The notes under the pieces: generated by a model | Told to the model about the DNA's origin: nothing | What the model saw: only the letters and a program-made list of their open reading frames with translations | The model's database searches: none | Program-made: the position numbers and the translations under genes | Source of the DNA: Pseudotabrizicola algicola | GTDB taxonomy: Bacteria > Pseudomonadota > Alphaproteobacteria > Rhodobacterales > Rhodobacteraceae | Reading direction: 5' to 3' | Assembly (NCBI RefSeq): GCF_010915705.1 | Contig: NZ_JAAIKE010000001.1 | Span: 248,001-312,000 of the forward strand | Length of the DNA: 64,000 nt | In this document: positions 34,953 through 46,283 of the stretch, piece after piece | Layout: each line of letters opens with the position of its first letter | How positions within the stretch are numbered: position 1 is the first letter of the stretch

Positions 34953-35474
34953 TCAGAACGGGATTTCGTCGTCGAGGTCGGAGCGGCCCGCCGGGGCACC
35001 GCGCCCGCCGCCCATGCCGCCGCCACCGCCCATGCTGCTGCCGCCCGAGGGGCCGCTGCCGTAATCATCATAGCCGCCACGGTCATCATAGCCGCCTTGT
35101 CCGCCGCCGCCGCCGCCTTCGCCGCGCCCGCCGAGCAAGGTAAGCTCGCCCCGGTACTGGCGCAGGACGATTTCGGTGGTGTAGCGGTCGGCGCCCGACT
35201 GGTCCTGCCATTTGCGGGTTTCGAGCTGGCCTTCGATATAGACGGTGGAGCCCTTGCGCAGATATTGTTCGGCGATCCGTGCCAGACTTTCGTTGAAGAT
35301 CGCGACCGAATGCCATTCGGTGCGTTCCTTGCGTTCGCCCGTCTGCTTGTCACGCCAGTTTTCCGAGGTGGCGATGCGCAGGTTCACCACCTTGCCGCCA
35401 TTGGCAAAGCTGCGCACTTCGGGGTCGCGGCCAAGATTGCCGACGATGATGACCTTGTTGACCGAGCCTGCCAT
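34953..35474 (-). CDS. ssb: Single-stranded DNA-binding protein
   Basis: SSB of 173 residues. The OB-fold (1-112) has [51 protein letters not shown] and [17 protein letters not shown] glycine-rich linker with repeated GGYDD follows. The acidic tip DDEIPF recruits replication and repair partners. Divergent from the lytic transglycosylase gene. Confidence 0.97.
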   Translation of the reverse strand: MAGSVNKVIIVGNLGRDPEVRSFANGGKVVNLRIATSENWRDKQTGERKERTEWHSVAIFNESLARIAEQYLRKGSTVYIEGQLETRKWQDQSGADRYTTEIVLRQYRGELTLLGGRGEGGGGGGQGGYDDRGGYDDYGSGPSGGSSMGGGGGMGGGRGAPAGRSDLDDEIPF

Positions 35475-35690
35475 TGGGTTCTCCGCTTGTCTGCTGTTGT
35501 CATGGGTCCGGCACCGGGCCGGGGATCACCGGAGCCTGTCCGGTCTTGGTTAAGAAACCTCTAGCGCACCTATACCGAGGCGCGGGCGGGCCTGCAATGC
35601 GGCGGCGGCTGACAAAGCGCGCGAGGGCGCAGGGCGGGCGGGCAAGAAACCGCCGAAATGCCCGCAAGGCCGTGGCGGCGCATCTGGGCT

Positions 35691-35719
35691 CTGGCATGGC
35701 GCGCGATTTTGCCTATAGT
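35691..35719 (+). promoter_or_regulatory. Predicted sigma-70 promoter of the lytic transglycosylase gene
   Basis: CTGGCA and TATAGT are separated by 17 bases, 32 bases before the ATG. Confidence 0.5.
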
Positions 35720-35751
35720 CGCGGTGGTCTGAGGCAAGCCGGAACCGATCC

Positions 35752-36369
35752 ATGAAGCAAAGCAGCGCGCTCTTGTCTGTCTCTCTGGTGCTGGCGCTTG
35801 CGTGTCTGTCGCCTGCGGCGGCGGTGGCCGAGGGGTTGAACCTTTCTGGGTCGAGCAAGAGCCGGGCTTCGCTGTTCAATTCGCAGAAGAAGCTGCTCGA
35901 CGGGCGGCTGGCCAAGCAATACGAGGCGTCGGTCCGGCTGACGCCCAAGGGCAAGGCGGCGGCCAGCGCGGCCCCCGAAGCCGCGGCGCCGCGTTATTCG
36001 GGGCGTTACAAGGGCGAGTATCTGGCGGTGGCGCGTGCCATGGCCAATCGCCACGGCATTCCCGAAGACCTGTTCCTGCGGCTGGTGCAGCAGGAATCGG
36101 GGTGGAACCCGTCGGCGGTGTCGCACAAGGGCGCGACGGGGCTGGCGCAGCTGATGCCGGGGACGGCGCAGAAGCTGGGGGTGGATATCAACGATCCGCA
36201 CCAGAACCTCGAGGGCGGGGCGCGCTATCTCAGGATGATGTACAACAGGTTCGGCAGCTGGCGGCTGGCCTTGGCCGCCTATAACGCGGGGCCGGGGGCG
36301 GTGGAAAAGCACAATGGCATTCCGCCCTATGCCGAGACGGTGAATTACGTGAAGGCGATTCTGGGCTGA
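35752..36369 (+). CDS. Periplasmic lytic transglycosylase (SLT domain)
   Basis: Protein of 205 residues with a Sec signal peptide ([20 protein letters not shown]) and a C-terminal goose-lysozyme-like SLT domain (about 85-200). The motifs are [20 protein letters not shown] with the catalytic Glu, [28 protein letters not shown] and [13 protein letters not shown]. It cuts peptidoglycan glycan strands with 1,6-anhydro-muramic acid formation. At about 20 kDa it is a minimal member of the family. Its terminator is probably the hairpin in repeat copy 2. Confidence 0.9.
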   Translation: MKQSSALLSVSLVLALACLSPAAAVAEGLNLSGSSKSRASLFNSQKKLLDGRLAKQYEASVRLTPKGKAAASAAPEAAAPRYSGRYKGEYLAVARAMANRHGIPEDLFLRLVQQESGWNPSAVSHKGATGLAQLMPGTAQKLGVDINDPHQNLEGGARYLRMMYNRFGSWRLALAAYNAGPGAVEKHNGIPPYAETVNYVKAILG

Positions 36370-36408
36370 GGGCGCGGGGCCTTCGCGCACGGCGCCTTTG
36401 GCCAGCCG

Positions 36409-36462
36409 CCGGGGGACTTCGCGTCCCCCGGACCCCCTGCGGGATATTTGTGAACAGATGAA
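36409..36462 (+). repeat. Dispersed hairpin-GGATATTT repeat, copy 2
   Basis: The stem CCGGGGGAC / GTCCCCCGG with loop TTCGC (36409-36431) is followed by ACCCCCTGC, GGGATATTTG, TGAACAGATGAA. Compared with copy 1 the stem has a paired G-to-A and C-to-T change that keeps base pairing. It lies between convergent genes (transglycosylase and aldo/keto reductase) and could terminate either. Confidence 0.75.
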
Positions 36463-36499
36463 GGGGGCGGCGCATGCGGGAGGCGCCGCCTTTTCGATT

Positions 36500-37498
36500 T
36501 TACCACAGATGCGCGACGTGGGGGGCGATCAGGCGGGTGTAGACGTCACGCGCGGCCTGCATCTGTCCGGCGCTTAGGGCGGGCAGATCGGCGGCGGCGG
36601 CATTGGCGCGCGCCTGCGCCGGGGTCTTTGCGCCCGGAATCACCACGGTGACGGCCTGTTCCATCAGGATCCAGCGCAGGGCGAAGGCGGCCATCGGCGT
36701 GCCTTGCGGCACGAGGGGGCGCAGCGCCTCGACCGCTTCGAGCGCCACGTCGAAGGGAACGCCGCTGAAGGTTTCGCCCTTGTCGAAGGCCTCGCCGTTG
36801 CGGTTGAAGGCGCGGTGGTCGTCGGCGGCGAACTGGCTGTCGGGGCCCATCTTGCCGGTGAGCAGGCCGGAGGCCAGCGGCACGCGGGCGATGATGGCGA
36901 CATCTTTCGCGCGGGCCTCGGCAAAGAAGCGGTCGGCGGGCTTCATGCGGAACAGGTTGTAGATGATCTGCACCGAGACCACGCCGGGGTGCTGGATGGC
37001 GGTCAGCGCCTCATCGATCGTTTCGACCGAGACGCCATAGTGGGCGATCTTGCCCTTGGCCCTGATCGCGTCGAGCGCGTCAAACATCGCGGGATTGCTG
37101 TAGACCGGCGTCGGCGGGCAGTGCAGTTGCACGAGGTCGAGGCAATCGACGCGCAGGTTCTTCAGGCTGCGGTCGATGAAGGATTCGATGGCGGCACCCG
37201 TGTAGGCTTCGGCGGTGTGCGGGTTCAGGCGGCGGCCGGCCTTGGTGGCGACGAAGGGGCGGGGGCCCTGGCCGGCCTGCGCCCGTTCTGCCAGCACCTC
37301 GGCGATGATCTGTTCGGACCGGCCGTCGCCATAGACATCGGCGGTGTCGATGAAGGTCATGCCGGCATCGAGGGCCGCGTGGAGCGTGGCCTTGGCATCG
37401 TCCCAGCTGACCTCTCCCCATGTGCCGCCGATGGCCCATGCGCCAAAGCCGATCGGGGTGGTGCTGTGGCCAGTGCGGCCAAAATCGCGGGTCTGCAT
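36500..37498 (-). CDS. Aldo/keto reductase
   Basis: TIM-barrel oxidoreductase of 332 residues, NADPH-dependent in most relatives. The tetrad can be placed at Asp/Tyr in FIDTADVYGDGRSE, Lys in VATKAGRR and His in LVQLHCPP. C-terminal cofactor-binding sequence is TVVIPGAKTPAQARANAAA. It is related to the general stress/YajO-type group; the physiological substrate is unknown. The ATG at 37498 begins MQTRDFGRTG, the standard start; a longer in-frame reading antisense to ccmA is spurious. Divergent from ccmABCDG. Confidence 0.88.
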   Translation of the reverse strand: MQTRDFGRTGHSTTPIGFGAWAIGGTWGEVSWDDAKATLHAALDAGMTFIDTADVYGDGRSEQIIAEVLAERAQAGQGPRPFVATKAGRRLNPHTAEAYTGAAIESFIDRSLKNLRVDCLDLVQLHCPPTPVYSNPAMFDALDAIRAKGKIAHYGVSVETIDEALTAIQHPGVVSVQIIYNLFRMKPADRFFAEARAKDVAIIARVPLASGLLTGKMGPDSQFAADDHRAFNRNGEAFDKGETFSGVPFDVALEAVEALRPLVPQGTPMAAFALRWILMEQAVTVVIPGAKTPAQARANAAAADLPALSAGQMQAARDVYTRLIAPHVAHLW

Positions 37499-37602
37499 CT
37501 TATGTCCTCCGGTTTGTGGCGGCAGTTTACGGCGGGCGGGCGGGGATTGCCACGGTGACGCAGGCCCTTTTCGGCGGGCAGCGGCTGCGCTAGGGGTTGG
37601 GG

Positions 37603-38223
37603 ATGGAATTGGTGGTGGACAAACTGGCGGTGGCGCGGGGCGGTGTGACGCTGCTCGAAGGGGTGAGCTTTGCGCTTGCGCCCGGGCGGGCGCTGATCTT
37701 GCGCGGGCCGAACGGGGTGGGCAAGACGACGCTGTTGCGCACGCTGGCGGGGCTGCAGCCGGCGGTGGCGGGCCGCGTGAGCGCGCCGCCCGAAAGCCTG
37801 ACCTATGCCGCCCATGCCGACGGGCTGAAGGCGGTGCTGACGGTGGAGGAGAATCTGGGCTTCTGGGCCGCGATCCACGGGGTTGGCGGTGTCGGTGACG
37901 CGATGGCGCGGATGAACCTGCTCGATCTGCGGGACCGCCGTGCCGCCAATCTTTCGGCGGGGCAGAAGCGGCGGCTGGGTCTGGCGCGTCTGTTGGTGAC
38001 GGGGCGGCCGATCTGGGTGCTGGACGAGCCGACGGTCTCGCTCGATGTGGCATCGGTGGCGCTGTTTGCGGGGGTGGTGCGGGGGCATCTGGCGCAGGGC
38101 GGCATGGCACTGATCGCCACCCATATCGATCTGGGGCTGGACGAGGCGGCGGTGCTGGACCTTGCGCCGTTCAAGGCGCGGGTGACGGTTGGCTCTGGCG
38201 GATTTGACGAGGCCTTTGCATGA
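37603..38223 (+). CDS. ccmA: Heme exporter ATP-binding protein CcmA
   Basis: ABC ATPase of 206 residues for cytochrome c maturation. It has Walker [18 protein letters not shown], signature [15 protein letters not shown] and Walker [12 protein letters not shown]. With CcmB and CcmC it releases holo-CcmE from the CcmC-heme complex. The start ATG 37603 has AGGGG six bases upstream. It overlaps ccmB by four bases. First gene of ccmABCDG; ccmE, ccmF, ccmH and ccmI are not in this window. Confidence 0.95.
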   Translation: MELVVDKLAVARGGVTLLEGVSFALAPGRALILRGPNGVGKTTLLRTLAGLQPAVAGRVSAPPESLTYAAHADGLKAVLTVEENLGFWAAIHGVGGVGDAMARMNLLDLRDRRAANLSAGQKRRLGLARLLVTGRPIWVLDEPTVSLDVASVALFAGVVRGHLAQGGMALIATHIDLGLDEAAVLDLAPFKARVTVGSGGFDEAFA

Positions 38224-38876
38224 GGGCGCTTTTGCTGCGCGACTTGCGGCTGGCGTTTCGCGCCGGGGGCGGCTTCGGGCTGGGGCTGGCGTTCTTTCTG
38301 CTGGTGGCGGTGCTGGTGCCGCTGGGCGTGGGGCCGGAGCCTGCGACGCTGGCGAAGATCGCGCCCGGTATCTTGTGGGTGGGGGCGCTGCTGGCCTGCC
38401 TTCTGTCGCTGGACCGGATCTTTGCGCTGGATTTCGAGGATGGCTCGCTGGACCTGCTGGCGACCTCGCCGATTCCGCTGGAAGGGGTGGTGGCGGTCAA
38501 GGCCTTCGCGCATTGGCTGGTGACGGGCCTGCCGCTGACGCTGGTGGCACCCGTGCTGGGGGTGCTGCTCAACCTGCCGGGGCCGGGCTATCTGTGGCTG
38601 GTGGCGAGTCTTGCGGCCGGCACGCCCGCGCTGTCGGTGATCGGGGCCTTTGGCGCGGCGCTGACGGTGGGGATCAAGCGGGGCGGGCTGCTGTTGTCGC
38701 TGCTGGTCTTGCCCCTCTATGTGCCGACGCTGATCTTTGGCGCCGAGGTTGTGAAGCGCGGGGCGGCGGGGGCCGAGGTTTCGGTGCCGCTGCTGCTGCT
38801 GGCGGGGATCACGGCGGGGGCGCTGGCGCTGCTGCCTTTTGCGGCGGCTGCGGCAATCCGCGTCAATCTGCGTTGA
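38220..38876 (+). CDS. ccmB: Heme exporter membrane protein CcmB
   Basis: Inner-membrane protein of 218 residues with six predicted helices. It begins [20 protein letters not shown] and contains [20 protein letters not shown], both typical of CcmB. It forms the membrane part of the CcmAB(C) complex. ATGA overlap with ccmA. Confidence 0.94.
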   Translation: MRALLLRDLRLAFRAGGGFGLGLAFFLLVAVLVPLGVGPEPATLAKIAPGILWVGALLACLLSLDRIFALDFEDGSLDLLATSPIPLEGVVAVKAFAHWLVTGLPLTLVAPVLGVLLNLPGPGYLWLVASLAAGTPALSVIGAFGAALTVGIKRGGLLLSLLVLPLYVPTLIFGAEVVKRGAAGAEVSVPLLLLAGITAGALALLPFAAAAAIRVNLR

Positions 38877-38930
38877 TGTTTGACATGATAGTGACTTGAG
38901 ACGCGTTATGAGAGAGGTTAGGCCAGCCTG

Positions 38931-39662
38931 ATGTCGTTGTGGGAATATGCCAACCCGAAGAAGTTCATGCAGCTCTCGGCCGGGGTTCTGCCCTGGGTGG
39001 GGGGGCTGACGGCGGTTTGCCTGATTGTCGGGCTGGTCTGGGGGTTCTTCCTGACCCCGGATGATTTCCGGCAAGGTTCGACGGTGAAGATCATCTTCCT
39101 GCACGTGCCAAGCGCGATGATGGCGATCAATGCCTGGGTGATGATGCTGGTGGCAAGCCTGATCTGGCTGATCAGGCGGCACCATGTGAGCGCGCTGGCC
39201 GCCAAGGCGGCGGCCCCGGTGGGGCTGACCTTTACCGCGATCGCGCTGGTGACGGGCGCGCTGTGGGGCCAGCCGATGTGGGGCACCTGGTGGGCCTGGG
39301 ACCCGCGGCTGACCGCCTTCCTGATCCTTGCGCTGTTCTATCTGGGCTATATCGCGCTGTGGCAGGCGGTGGAGGACCCCGACACGGCGGCCGATCTGAC
39401 GGCGGTGCTGTGCATGGTGGGCTCTGTCTTCGCGGTCCTGTCGCGCTATGCGGTGAAGTTCTGGAATCAGGGGCTGCATCAGGATTCGACCATCCTGAAG
39501 GTGGGCGAGAAAGACCCGATCGCCCCCGCCTTCTATGTCCCGCTGGTGGTCTGCATCGCGGGGTTTGTGTTGCTGTTCGTGCTGCTGGTGCTGATGCGCA
39601 CCCGCACGGAAATTCGCGCGCGGCGTCTGTCGGCGCTGCTGGCACGGGAGCGTTTGGCATGA
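38931..39662 (+). CDS. ccmC: Heme-handling protein CcmC
   Basis: Inner-membrane protein of 243 residues with six helices. It has the tryptophan-rich heme-binding WWD motif (GTWWAWDPRLTAFLIL, about 119-134) and flanking periplasmic histidines (FLHVPSAMMAIN and KFWNQGLHQDSTI). It presents heme to CcmE. 54 bases after ccmB; overlaps ccmD. Confidence 0.95.
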   Translation: MSLWEYANPKKFMQLSAGVLPWVGGLTAVCLIVGLVWGFFLTPDDFRQGSTVKIIFLHVPSAMMAINAWVMMLVASLIWLIRRHHVSALAAKAAAPVGLTFTAIALVTGALWGQPMWGTWWAWDPRLTAFLILALFYLGYIALWQAVEDPDTAADLTAVLCMVGSVFAVLSRYAVKFWNQGLHQDSTILKVGEKDPIAPAFYVPLVVCIAGFVLLFVLLVLMRTRTEIRARRLSALLARERLA

Positions 39663-39832
39663 TGCCGGATCTGGGGCGCTATGCGGTGGCGGTGCTGTCA
39701 TCCTACGGGGCGACGCTGGCCCTTCTGGCGGCGCTTCTGGCGCTGACGGTCTGGCGCGGGCGGCGCGTCAAGCGCCAGTTGGCCGAGGTGGAGGCGCGGC
39801 AGGCCCGCGCCCCGACAGAAGGAGAGCGGTAA
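39659..39832 (+). CDS. ccmD: Heme exporter small subunit CcmD
   Basis: Protein of 57 residues with one membrane helix (YGATLALLAALLALTVWRG) and a basic, helical cytoplasmic tail, the CcmD plan. It starts in an ATGA overlap with ccmC and its stop shares a base with the ccmG start (TAATG). CcmD is needed to release holo-CcmE from CcmC. Identification rests on position, size and topology more than on sequence. Confidence 0.88.
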   Translation: MMPDLGRYAVAVLSSYGATLALLAALLALTVWRGRRVKRQLAEVEARQARAPTEGER

Positions 39833-40377
39833 TGGCCCGATGGTTGATGGTGCTGCCGCCCGTGCTGTTTGCGGGGCTGGCGGGGGCGTTCTATTTTGGC
39901 ATGATGAACAACAACCCCAATGACATGCCGACCGCCTTTCAGGACAGGGCGGCCCCGGTGGTGCCCGTGACCGGGCTGGCGGGCGTGGCGCAACTGACCG
40001 ATGCCGATCTGCGCACGGGGCAGGTGACGGTGGTGAACTTCTTTGCCACATGGTGCCCGCCCTGCCGTGCCGAGCATCCGGTGCTGCTGGAGATGGCGGC
40101 GGCGGGCGTGCGGGTGGCGGGCATCAACATCATGGATGATGATGCCAAGGCGATTGCCTATCTGGCCGAGGACGGGAACCCGTTCTTTGCGGTGGCAACC
40201 GATCCGCAGGGGCGCAACCGTGTGGAATGGGGGGTGACCGCGCCGCCCGAGACCTTCATCATCCGCGGGGATGGCACGGTGGCCTTGCGCTTCATCGGGC
40301 CGTTGATCGGGACGGATTACGAGAACCGTTTCAAGCCTGCGCTGGCGGCGGCCCTGGCCGCCGAGGTGCAAAGCTAG
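39832..40377 (+). CDS. ccmG: Thiol:disulfide interchange protein CcmG/DsbE
   Basis: Membrane-anchored periplasmic thioredoxin of 181 residues. It has an N-terminal anchor (LMVLPPVLFAGLAGAFYFGM), active site FFATWCPPCRAEHP with Cys75 and Cys78, and VTAPPETFIIRGDG with the cis-Pro and a CcmG-type acidic environment. It reduces apocytochrome c or CcmH before heme ligation. Last gene of the ccm unit here. Confidence 0.94.
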   Translation: MARWLMVLPPVLFAGLAGAFYFGMMNNNPNDMPTAFQDRAAPVVPVTGLAGVAQLTDADLRTGQVTVVNFFATWCPPCRAEHPVLLEMAAAGVRVAGINIMDDDAKAIAYLAEDGNPFFAVATDPQGRNRVEWGVTAPPETFIIRGDGTVALRFIGPLIGTDYENRFKPALAAALAAEVQS

Positions 40378-40499
40378 GCCAAGAGCAGCAGGCCAAGGAA
40401 GGCGAGCAACCCCAGTTCCGGCAAGGGCAGGGGCGGAAGGACCCGTTGCTGCGGTCTGGCGGGGGGCTGCGGGGCAAGCGGCGGGAAGCGGTGGGGCAT
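40374..40499 (-). CDS. Possible 41-residue proline-rich peptide with C-terminal hydrophobic tail
   Basis: A short frame on the minus strand starts at ATG 40499 and encodes a Pro/Arg-rich N-half followed by LGLLAFLGLLLLA. It overlaps the last bases of ccmG in the convergent direction and lies downstream of aconitase beyond its terminator. The hydrophobic tail could be a membrane tail anchor. There is no clear ribosome-binding site and GC-rich sequence produces such frames by chance, so this is tentative. Confidence 0.2.
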   Translation of the reverse strand: MPHRFPPLAPQPPARPQQRVLPPLPLPELGLLAFLGLLLLA

Positions 40500-40568
40500 G
40501 GGGTGGCATCCTGTGTTCTGGGTGCCATGACTGTGGCACAGAGGTCTGAACAGAAGATTGCCGATGAA
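40378..40568. other. Convergent intergenic region between ccmG and acnA
   Basis: The 312 bases between the ccmG stop and the aconitase stop contain only the tentative 41-residue frame and the acnA terminator. Nothing else was recognised. Confidence 0.5.
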
Positions 40569-40598
40569 AAAGGCCCGGTCCTTGCGGATCGGGCCTTT
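40569..40598 (-). terminator. Rho-independent terminator of acnA
   Basis: A 13-bp stem with one G-T pair (AAAGGCCCGGTCC / GGATCGGGCCTTT) and loop TTGC. On the minus strand it is followed by TTTTTC, 92 bases after the acnA stop. Confidence 0.82.
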
Positions 40599-40689
40599 CC
40601 TGTCTGTGTGGCTCTGCCTTGGGCCTCATCCCTTCCTTGCGGGCGGTCTTCGGAGCGAAGACGCCCGCAAGGGCGGAGGAGCGGCCGGG

Positions 40690-43464
<2,775 letters not shown>

Positions 43465-43539
43465 TTTGGGCCTCTTGGCTAGGGGAACGGGAATGGCTTA
43501 AGGTCGTCTCCGGCCGCTTGTGCCGGGGAATCGCTGGCT

Positions 43540-43555
43540 TTGTATACAATTGTAT
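43540..43555. promoter_or_regulatory. Overlapping palindromes TTGTATACAA / ATACAATTGTAT in the acnA promoter
   Basis: Two perfect palindromes (10 and 12 bp) overlap at 43540-43549 and 43544-43555, about 80 bases upstream of the acnA start and about 145 upstream of the divergent gene. TTGTATACAA-like sites are typical of GntR-family regulators. The tract is AT-rich against its surroundings. The regulator is unknown. Confidence 0.45.
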
Positions 43556-43697
43556 GCCAAGAATCCAGCCCTCGTTTCAGTGAACTTGTGTCGATCTTGC
43601 CATGAACCGGGGCGTGATGGGAATTCATCTTGGCCTCGCAAAACCTTGATTGGCGGCTCCACAGTCGCGTCTGTAAAACGAAAGGGCAAGTTTGGGG

Positions 43698-44411
43698 ATG
43701 ACAGCAGTGACAAAGCGAGATTTGGTCAGCGCGGCGTTCGGGCTTTGGATTGGCATGTCCGGTGCGGCACTGGCGCAGAGCGCGCCCGTTGTGGTGGAGC
43801 TTTACACCTCGCAAGGCTGTTCGTCCTGCCCGCCCGCCGATGCCTTCATGGAAGAGCTTGTCAAAAGCCCCGATGTGATCGCGCTGTCGCTGCATGTCGA
43901 CTACTGGGATTACATCGGCTGGCGCGATACCTTTGCCAGCCCGCATTTCACCCAGCGCCAGAAAGCCTATGCCAAGGCGGTCGGCAGCCGGATGATCTAC
44001 ACGCCGCAGATGATCGTGGGCGGGCTTGACCGGGTGGAGGGCAATGATCCGGCGCAGGTGTCCGAGGCGATCCGCCGCCATCAGGCGCAGACCAGTCCGG
44101 TGCGGCTTGTGGTGACGCGGGAGGGCGATCAGATCACCATCCGCGCCGAGGCCGATCCGCCGCTGACCAAGCCCGCGCGCATCCAGCTTGTGCGCTATCT
44201 GCCCGAGGCGACGGTTGCCATCGGGCGCGGCGAGAATGAAGGGCGCGAGGTGAAATACACTAATATCGTGACCGACTGGCAGTCGGTTGCGACCTGGCCC
44301 GGTGTGGACCCGTTCGAGATGACGGCCTCTGTCGCGGGGCCTGACCCTGTGGTGGTGATCGTGCAGACCGAGGGGCCTGCCGATGTGCTGGCGGCGGCGC
44401 AGATCAGGTAA
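43698..44411 (+). CDS. DUF1223 secreted thioredoxin-like protein
   Basis: Protein of 237 residues with a signal peptide (about 1-27, ending ALAQS) and an N-terminal thioredoxin-like motif VVVELYTSQGCSSCPPADAF. HVDYWDYIGWRDTFASPHFT and TPQMIVGGLDRVEG follow; all three blocks define the DUF1223 family. The Cys-x-x-Cys suggests a periplasmic thiol function, but no activity is established. It converges with the acyltransferase gene three bases apart. Confidence 0.85.
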   Translation: MTAVTKRDLVSAAFGLWIGMSGAALAQSAPVVVELYTSQGCSSCPPADAFMEELVKSPDVIALSLHVDYWDYIGWRDTFASPHFTQRQKAYAKAVGSRMIYTPQMIVGGLDRVEGNDPAQVSEAIRRHQAQTSPVRLVVTREGDQITIRAEADPPLTKPARIQLVRYLPEATVAIGRGENEGREVKYTNIVTDWQSVATWPGVDPFEMTASVAGPDPVVVIVQTEGPADVLAAAQIR

Positions 44412-44414
44412 GGC

Positions 44415-45296
44415 TCAGGGTTTCCAGCGGCGGTGAATCCAGAACCACTGGTCGGGATAGCGCCGGATCAGCCGTTCCAGATTGTCGTTGAGCGCCTGTG
44501 TCATCGCCTCGGGCGTGCCGTGCGGGATCGGGGCGTCGACGATGATCTGGAAGGACAGGCCATCGGGCTGGCGGATGGCATAGGTCGGGATCAGCTCGGC
44601 ATCATATTTCAGGGCCATGTCGGCTGCGGACAGCGCGGTGAGCGCCTCTTGCCCGAAGAACGTCAGCTTCACGCCCTTTTGCATGCGCTGGTCGGGCAGG
44701 ATGCCGAGCATGCCGCCGCCGCGCAGGTGTTTGAGCATCTGCCCCATGCCCGCGCGCCCGCGTTCGAAGATCGGCTGGCCGATGGTGCCGATGGCCTGCA
44801 CATAGTGATCGTTGAACCAGGGGTTCGACATCGGGCGATAGAGCGCGCCCAAGGGATAGCCGCGCGCGATGAGCGCCGCGCGCACCGCATCGTAATTGCC
44901 GAAATGGCCGGTGGCGAGGATGACGGGGCGCCTTGCCGCATGGGCCGCCTCGAGGGCCGCGACGCCATCGCCTGTCAGCGGCAGTTCGGTGGTGCGGGCG
45001 ATGAATTCGGCGCCGGAATAGATCTCGATCACCGTGCGGCCGATGTTTTCGGGCACGCGCGCGACCATGCGGTCGATCTGGTCGGCGGGCAGGTCGGGGA
45101 GCGTCAGCGCCAGATTGTCGCGGATGCGCTTGGGCCAGCCCGCGAGCGGCGCCACGATGCGCGCCATCACCCAGCCACAGAGCGGCACGCGCCAGCGGTA
45201 GGGCAGCGCGAGCAGCAGCCAGAGCACCGTGCGGATGGCGCGGTCAGACAGCCATTGGCCCCAGGTGCCGGTTTTGTGCGCGGTCGTGTCGGTCAT
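44415..45296 (-). CDS. LpxL/HtrB-family lipid A acyltransferase
   Basis: Lysophospholipid acyltransferase family protein of 293 residues with one N-terminal membrane anchor (TVLWLLLALPYRWRVPLCGW). The catalytic H-x4-D motif is ATGHFGNYDAVRAAL near residue 130, with GALYRPMSNPWFNDHY and GILPDQRMQKGVKLTFFGQ matching substrate-binding blocks. It should add a secondary acyl chain to lipid A on the inner membrane. The start MTDTTAHK at 45296 was chosen; an in-frame ATG upstream would overlap the preceding transporter gene by 50 bases. Ten bases after the DMT gene, so co-transcribed. Confidence 0.86.
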   Translation of the reverse strand: MTDTTAHKTGTWGQWLSDRAIRTVLWLLLALPYRWRVPLCGWVMARIVAPLAGWPKRIRDNLALTLPDLPADQIDRMVARVPENIGRTVIEIYSGAEFIARTTELPLTGDGVAALEAAHAARRPVILATGHFGNYDAVRAALIARGYPLGALYRPMSNPWFNDHYVQAIGTIGQPIFERGRAGMGQMLKHLRGGGMLGILPDQRMQKGVKLTFFGQEALTALSAADMALKYDAELIPTYAIRQPDGLSFQIIVDAPIPHGTPEAMTQALNDNLERLIRRYPDQWFWIHRRWKP

Positions 45297-45306
45297 CCGG
45301 TCCGTT

Positions 45307-46194
45307 TTACAGGCTTTTGGATGCGCCATGCACCCGTGTTTCGCGGTGCCAGACATAGAGACCCGCCAGCACGATCACAAGCGCACCGATGATCGTCGGC
45401 AGATCCGGCACCTCGTCATAGAGGATATACCCCCAGCCGGTGGCGAAGATCAGCCCGACATAGGCGAAGGGCGCGACGCTCCCCGCCTCGGCCAGCGTGA
45501 AGGCGCGGATCAGGAAGAGTTGCGCGACCGTGCCAAGCACCCCGATCAGAGCGAATTGCGGCCAATCAGCCATCGGCACCGGCACCCAGACAAAGGGCAG
45601 GGCGGCGCTGGTGACCGCCATGCCGAAGAGGGCGGCAAGGATCATCGGTGTCCATGCGGTTTCATGCGGGCCGAGGCGACGCGTGAGCAGGGCGTTGATG
45701 GAATAGAACACCGCCGCCGCCAGCGGCAGCAGGGCGGCAGGGGTGAACACCGACAGGCCGGGGCGGATGATGATGAGCGCGCCGATCAGCGCCGCGATCA
45801 CGCCTGCGAGGCGGCGGGGGCCAAGCCGTTCGCCCAGAAACAGCGCCGCGCCCAACGTGATGAGCACGGGGTTCAGATCGCCCAGAGCGGTCGCCTCGGC
45901 CAGACCGATATAGGGAAGCGCCGAGAAGAAGCAGGCAATCGCACCAAGCTGGCAGGCCGAGCGCACCAGATGCAGCACGGGCCATTGCGTGCGCAGCATC
46001 TGCGGCAGGCGGGGGCCGAGCAGCAGTGCCACGATCAGCACCTGACCCGCAAAGCGCGCCCAGATCACCTGCGGCACCGGATAGCGCGCGATCAGCCCCT
46101 TGGCGGCGGCATCCATTGCGGCAAAGCAGAAAATCGCCAGCACCATCAGGAGAATGCCGCTTTTGGTGTCTTTGAGGGTGGGGGGTGTCATCAT
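45307..46194 (-). CDS. EamA/DMT-superfamily transporter
   Basis: Inner-membrane protein of 295 residues with ten predicted helices in two EamA repeats: ILLMVLAIFCFAAMDAAAKG, LIARYPVPQVIWARFAGQVL, ALGDLNPVLITLGAALFLGE and the C-terminal LYDEVPDLPTIIGALVIVLA. Substrate unknown. It precedes the LpxL-like gene by ten bases, which may reflect only shared transcription. Confidence 0.86.
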   Translation of the reverse strand: MMTPPTLKDTKSGILLMVLAIFCFAAMDAAAKGLIARYPVPQVIWARFAGQVLIVALLLGPRLPQMLRTQWPVLHLVRSACQLGAIACFFSALPYIGLAEATALGDLNPVLITLGAALFLGERLGPRRLAGVIAALIGALIIIRPGLSVFTPAALLPLAAAVFYSINALLTRRLGPHETAWTPMILAALFGMAVTSAALPFVWVPVPMADWPQFALIGVLGTVAQLFLIRAFTLAEAGSVAPFAYVGLIFATGWGYILYDEVPDLPTIIGALVIVLAGLYVWHRETRVHGASKSL

Positions 46195-46283
46195 CCGTCC
46201 TTTGCGGAGCGGACGCTAGCCTGCGCGGATGCGGTTCACAAGCCATTGGATGCCGCGCCCCGCCATCGGGACGCGGGGGGCTG

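Noticed and set aside
35478-35492. GTTC-N7-GTCT near the ssb start as a LexA box
   Set aside because: It has one mismatch in the second half, lies only four bases from the start codon, and no supporting half-sites are present.
36500-38110. Extension of the aldo/keto reductase frame upstream over ccmA
   Set aside because: The added 200 residues are Pro/Ser/Arg-rich and antisense to ccmA; the family start MQTRDFGRTG is at 37498.
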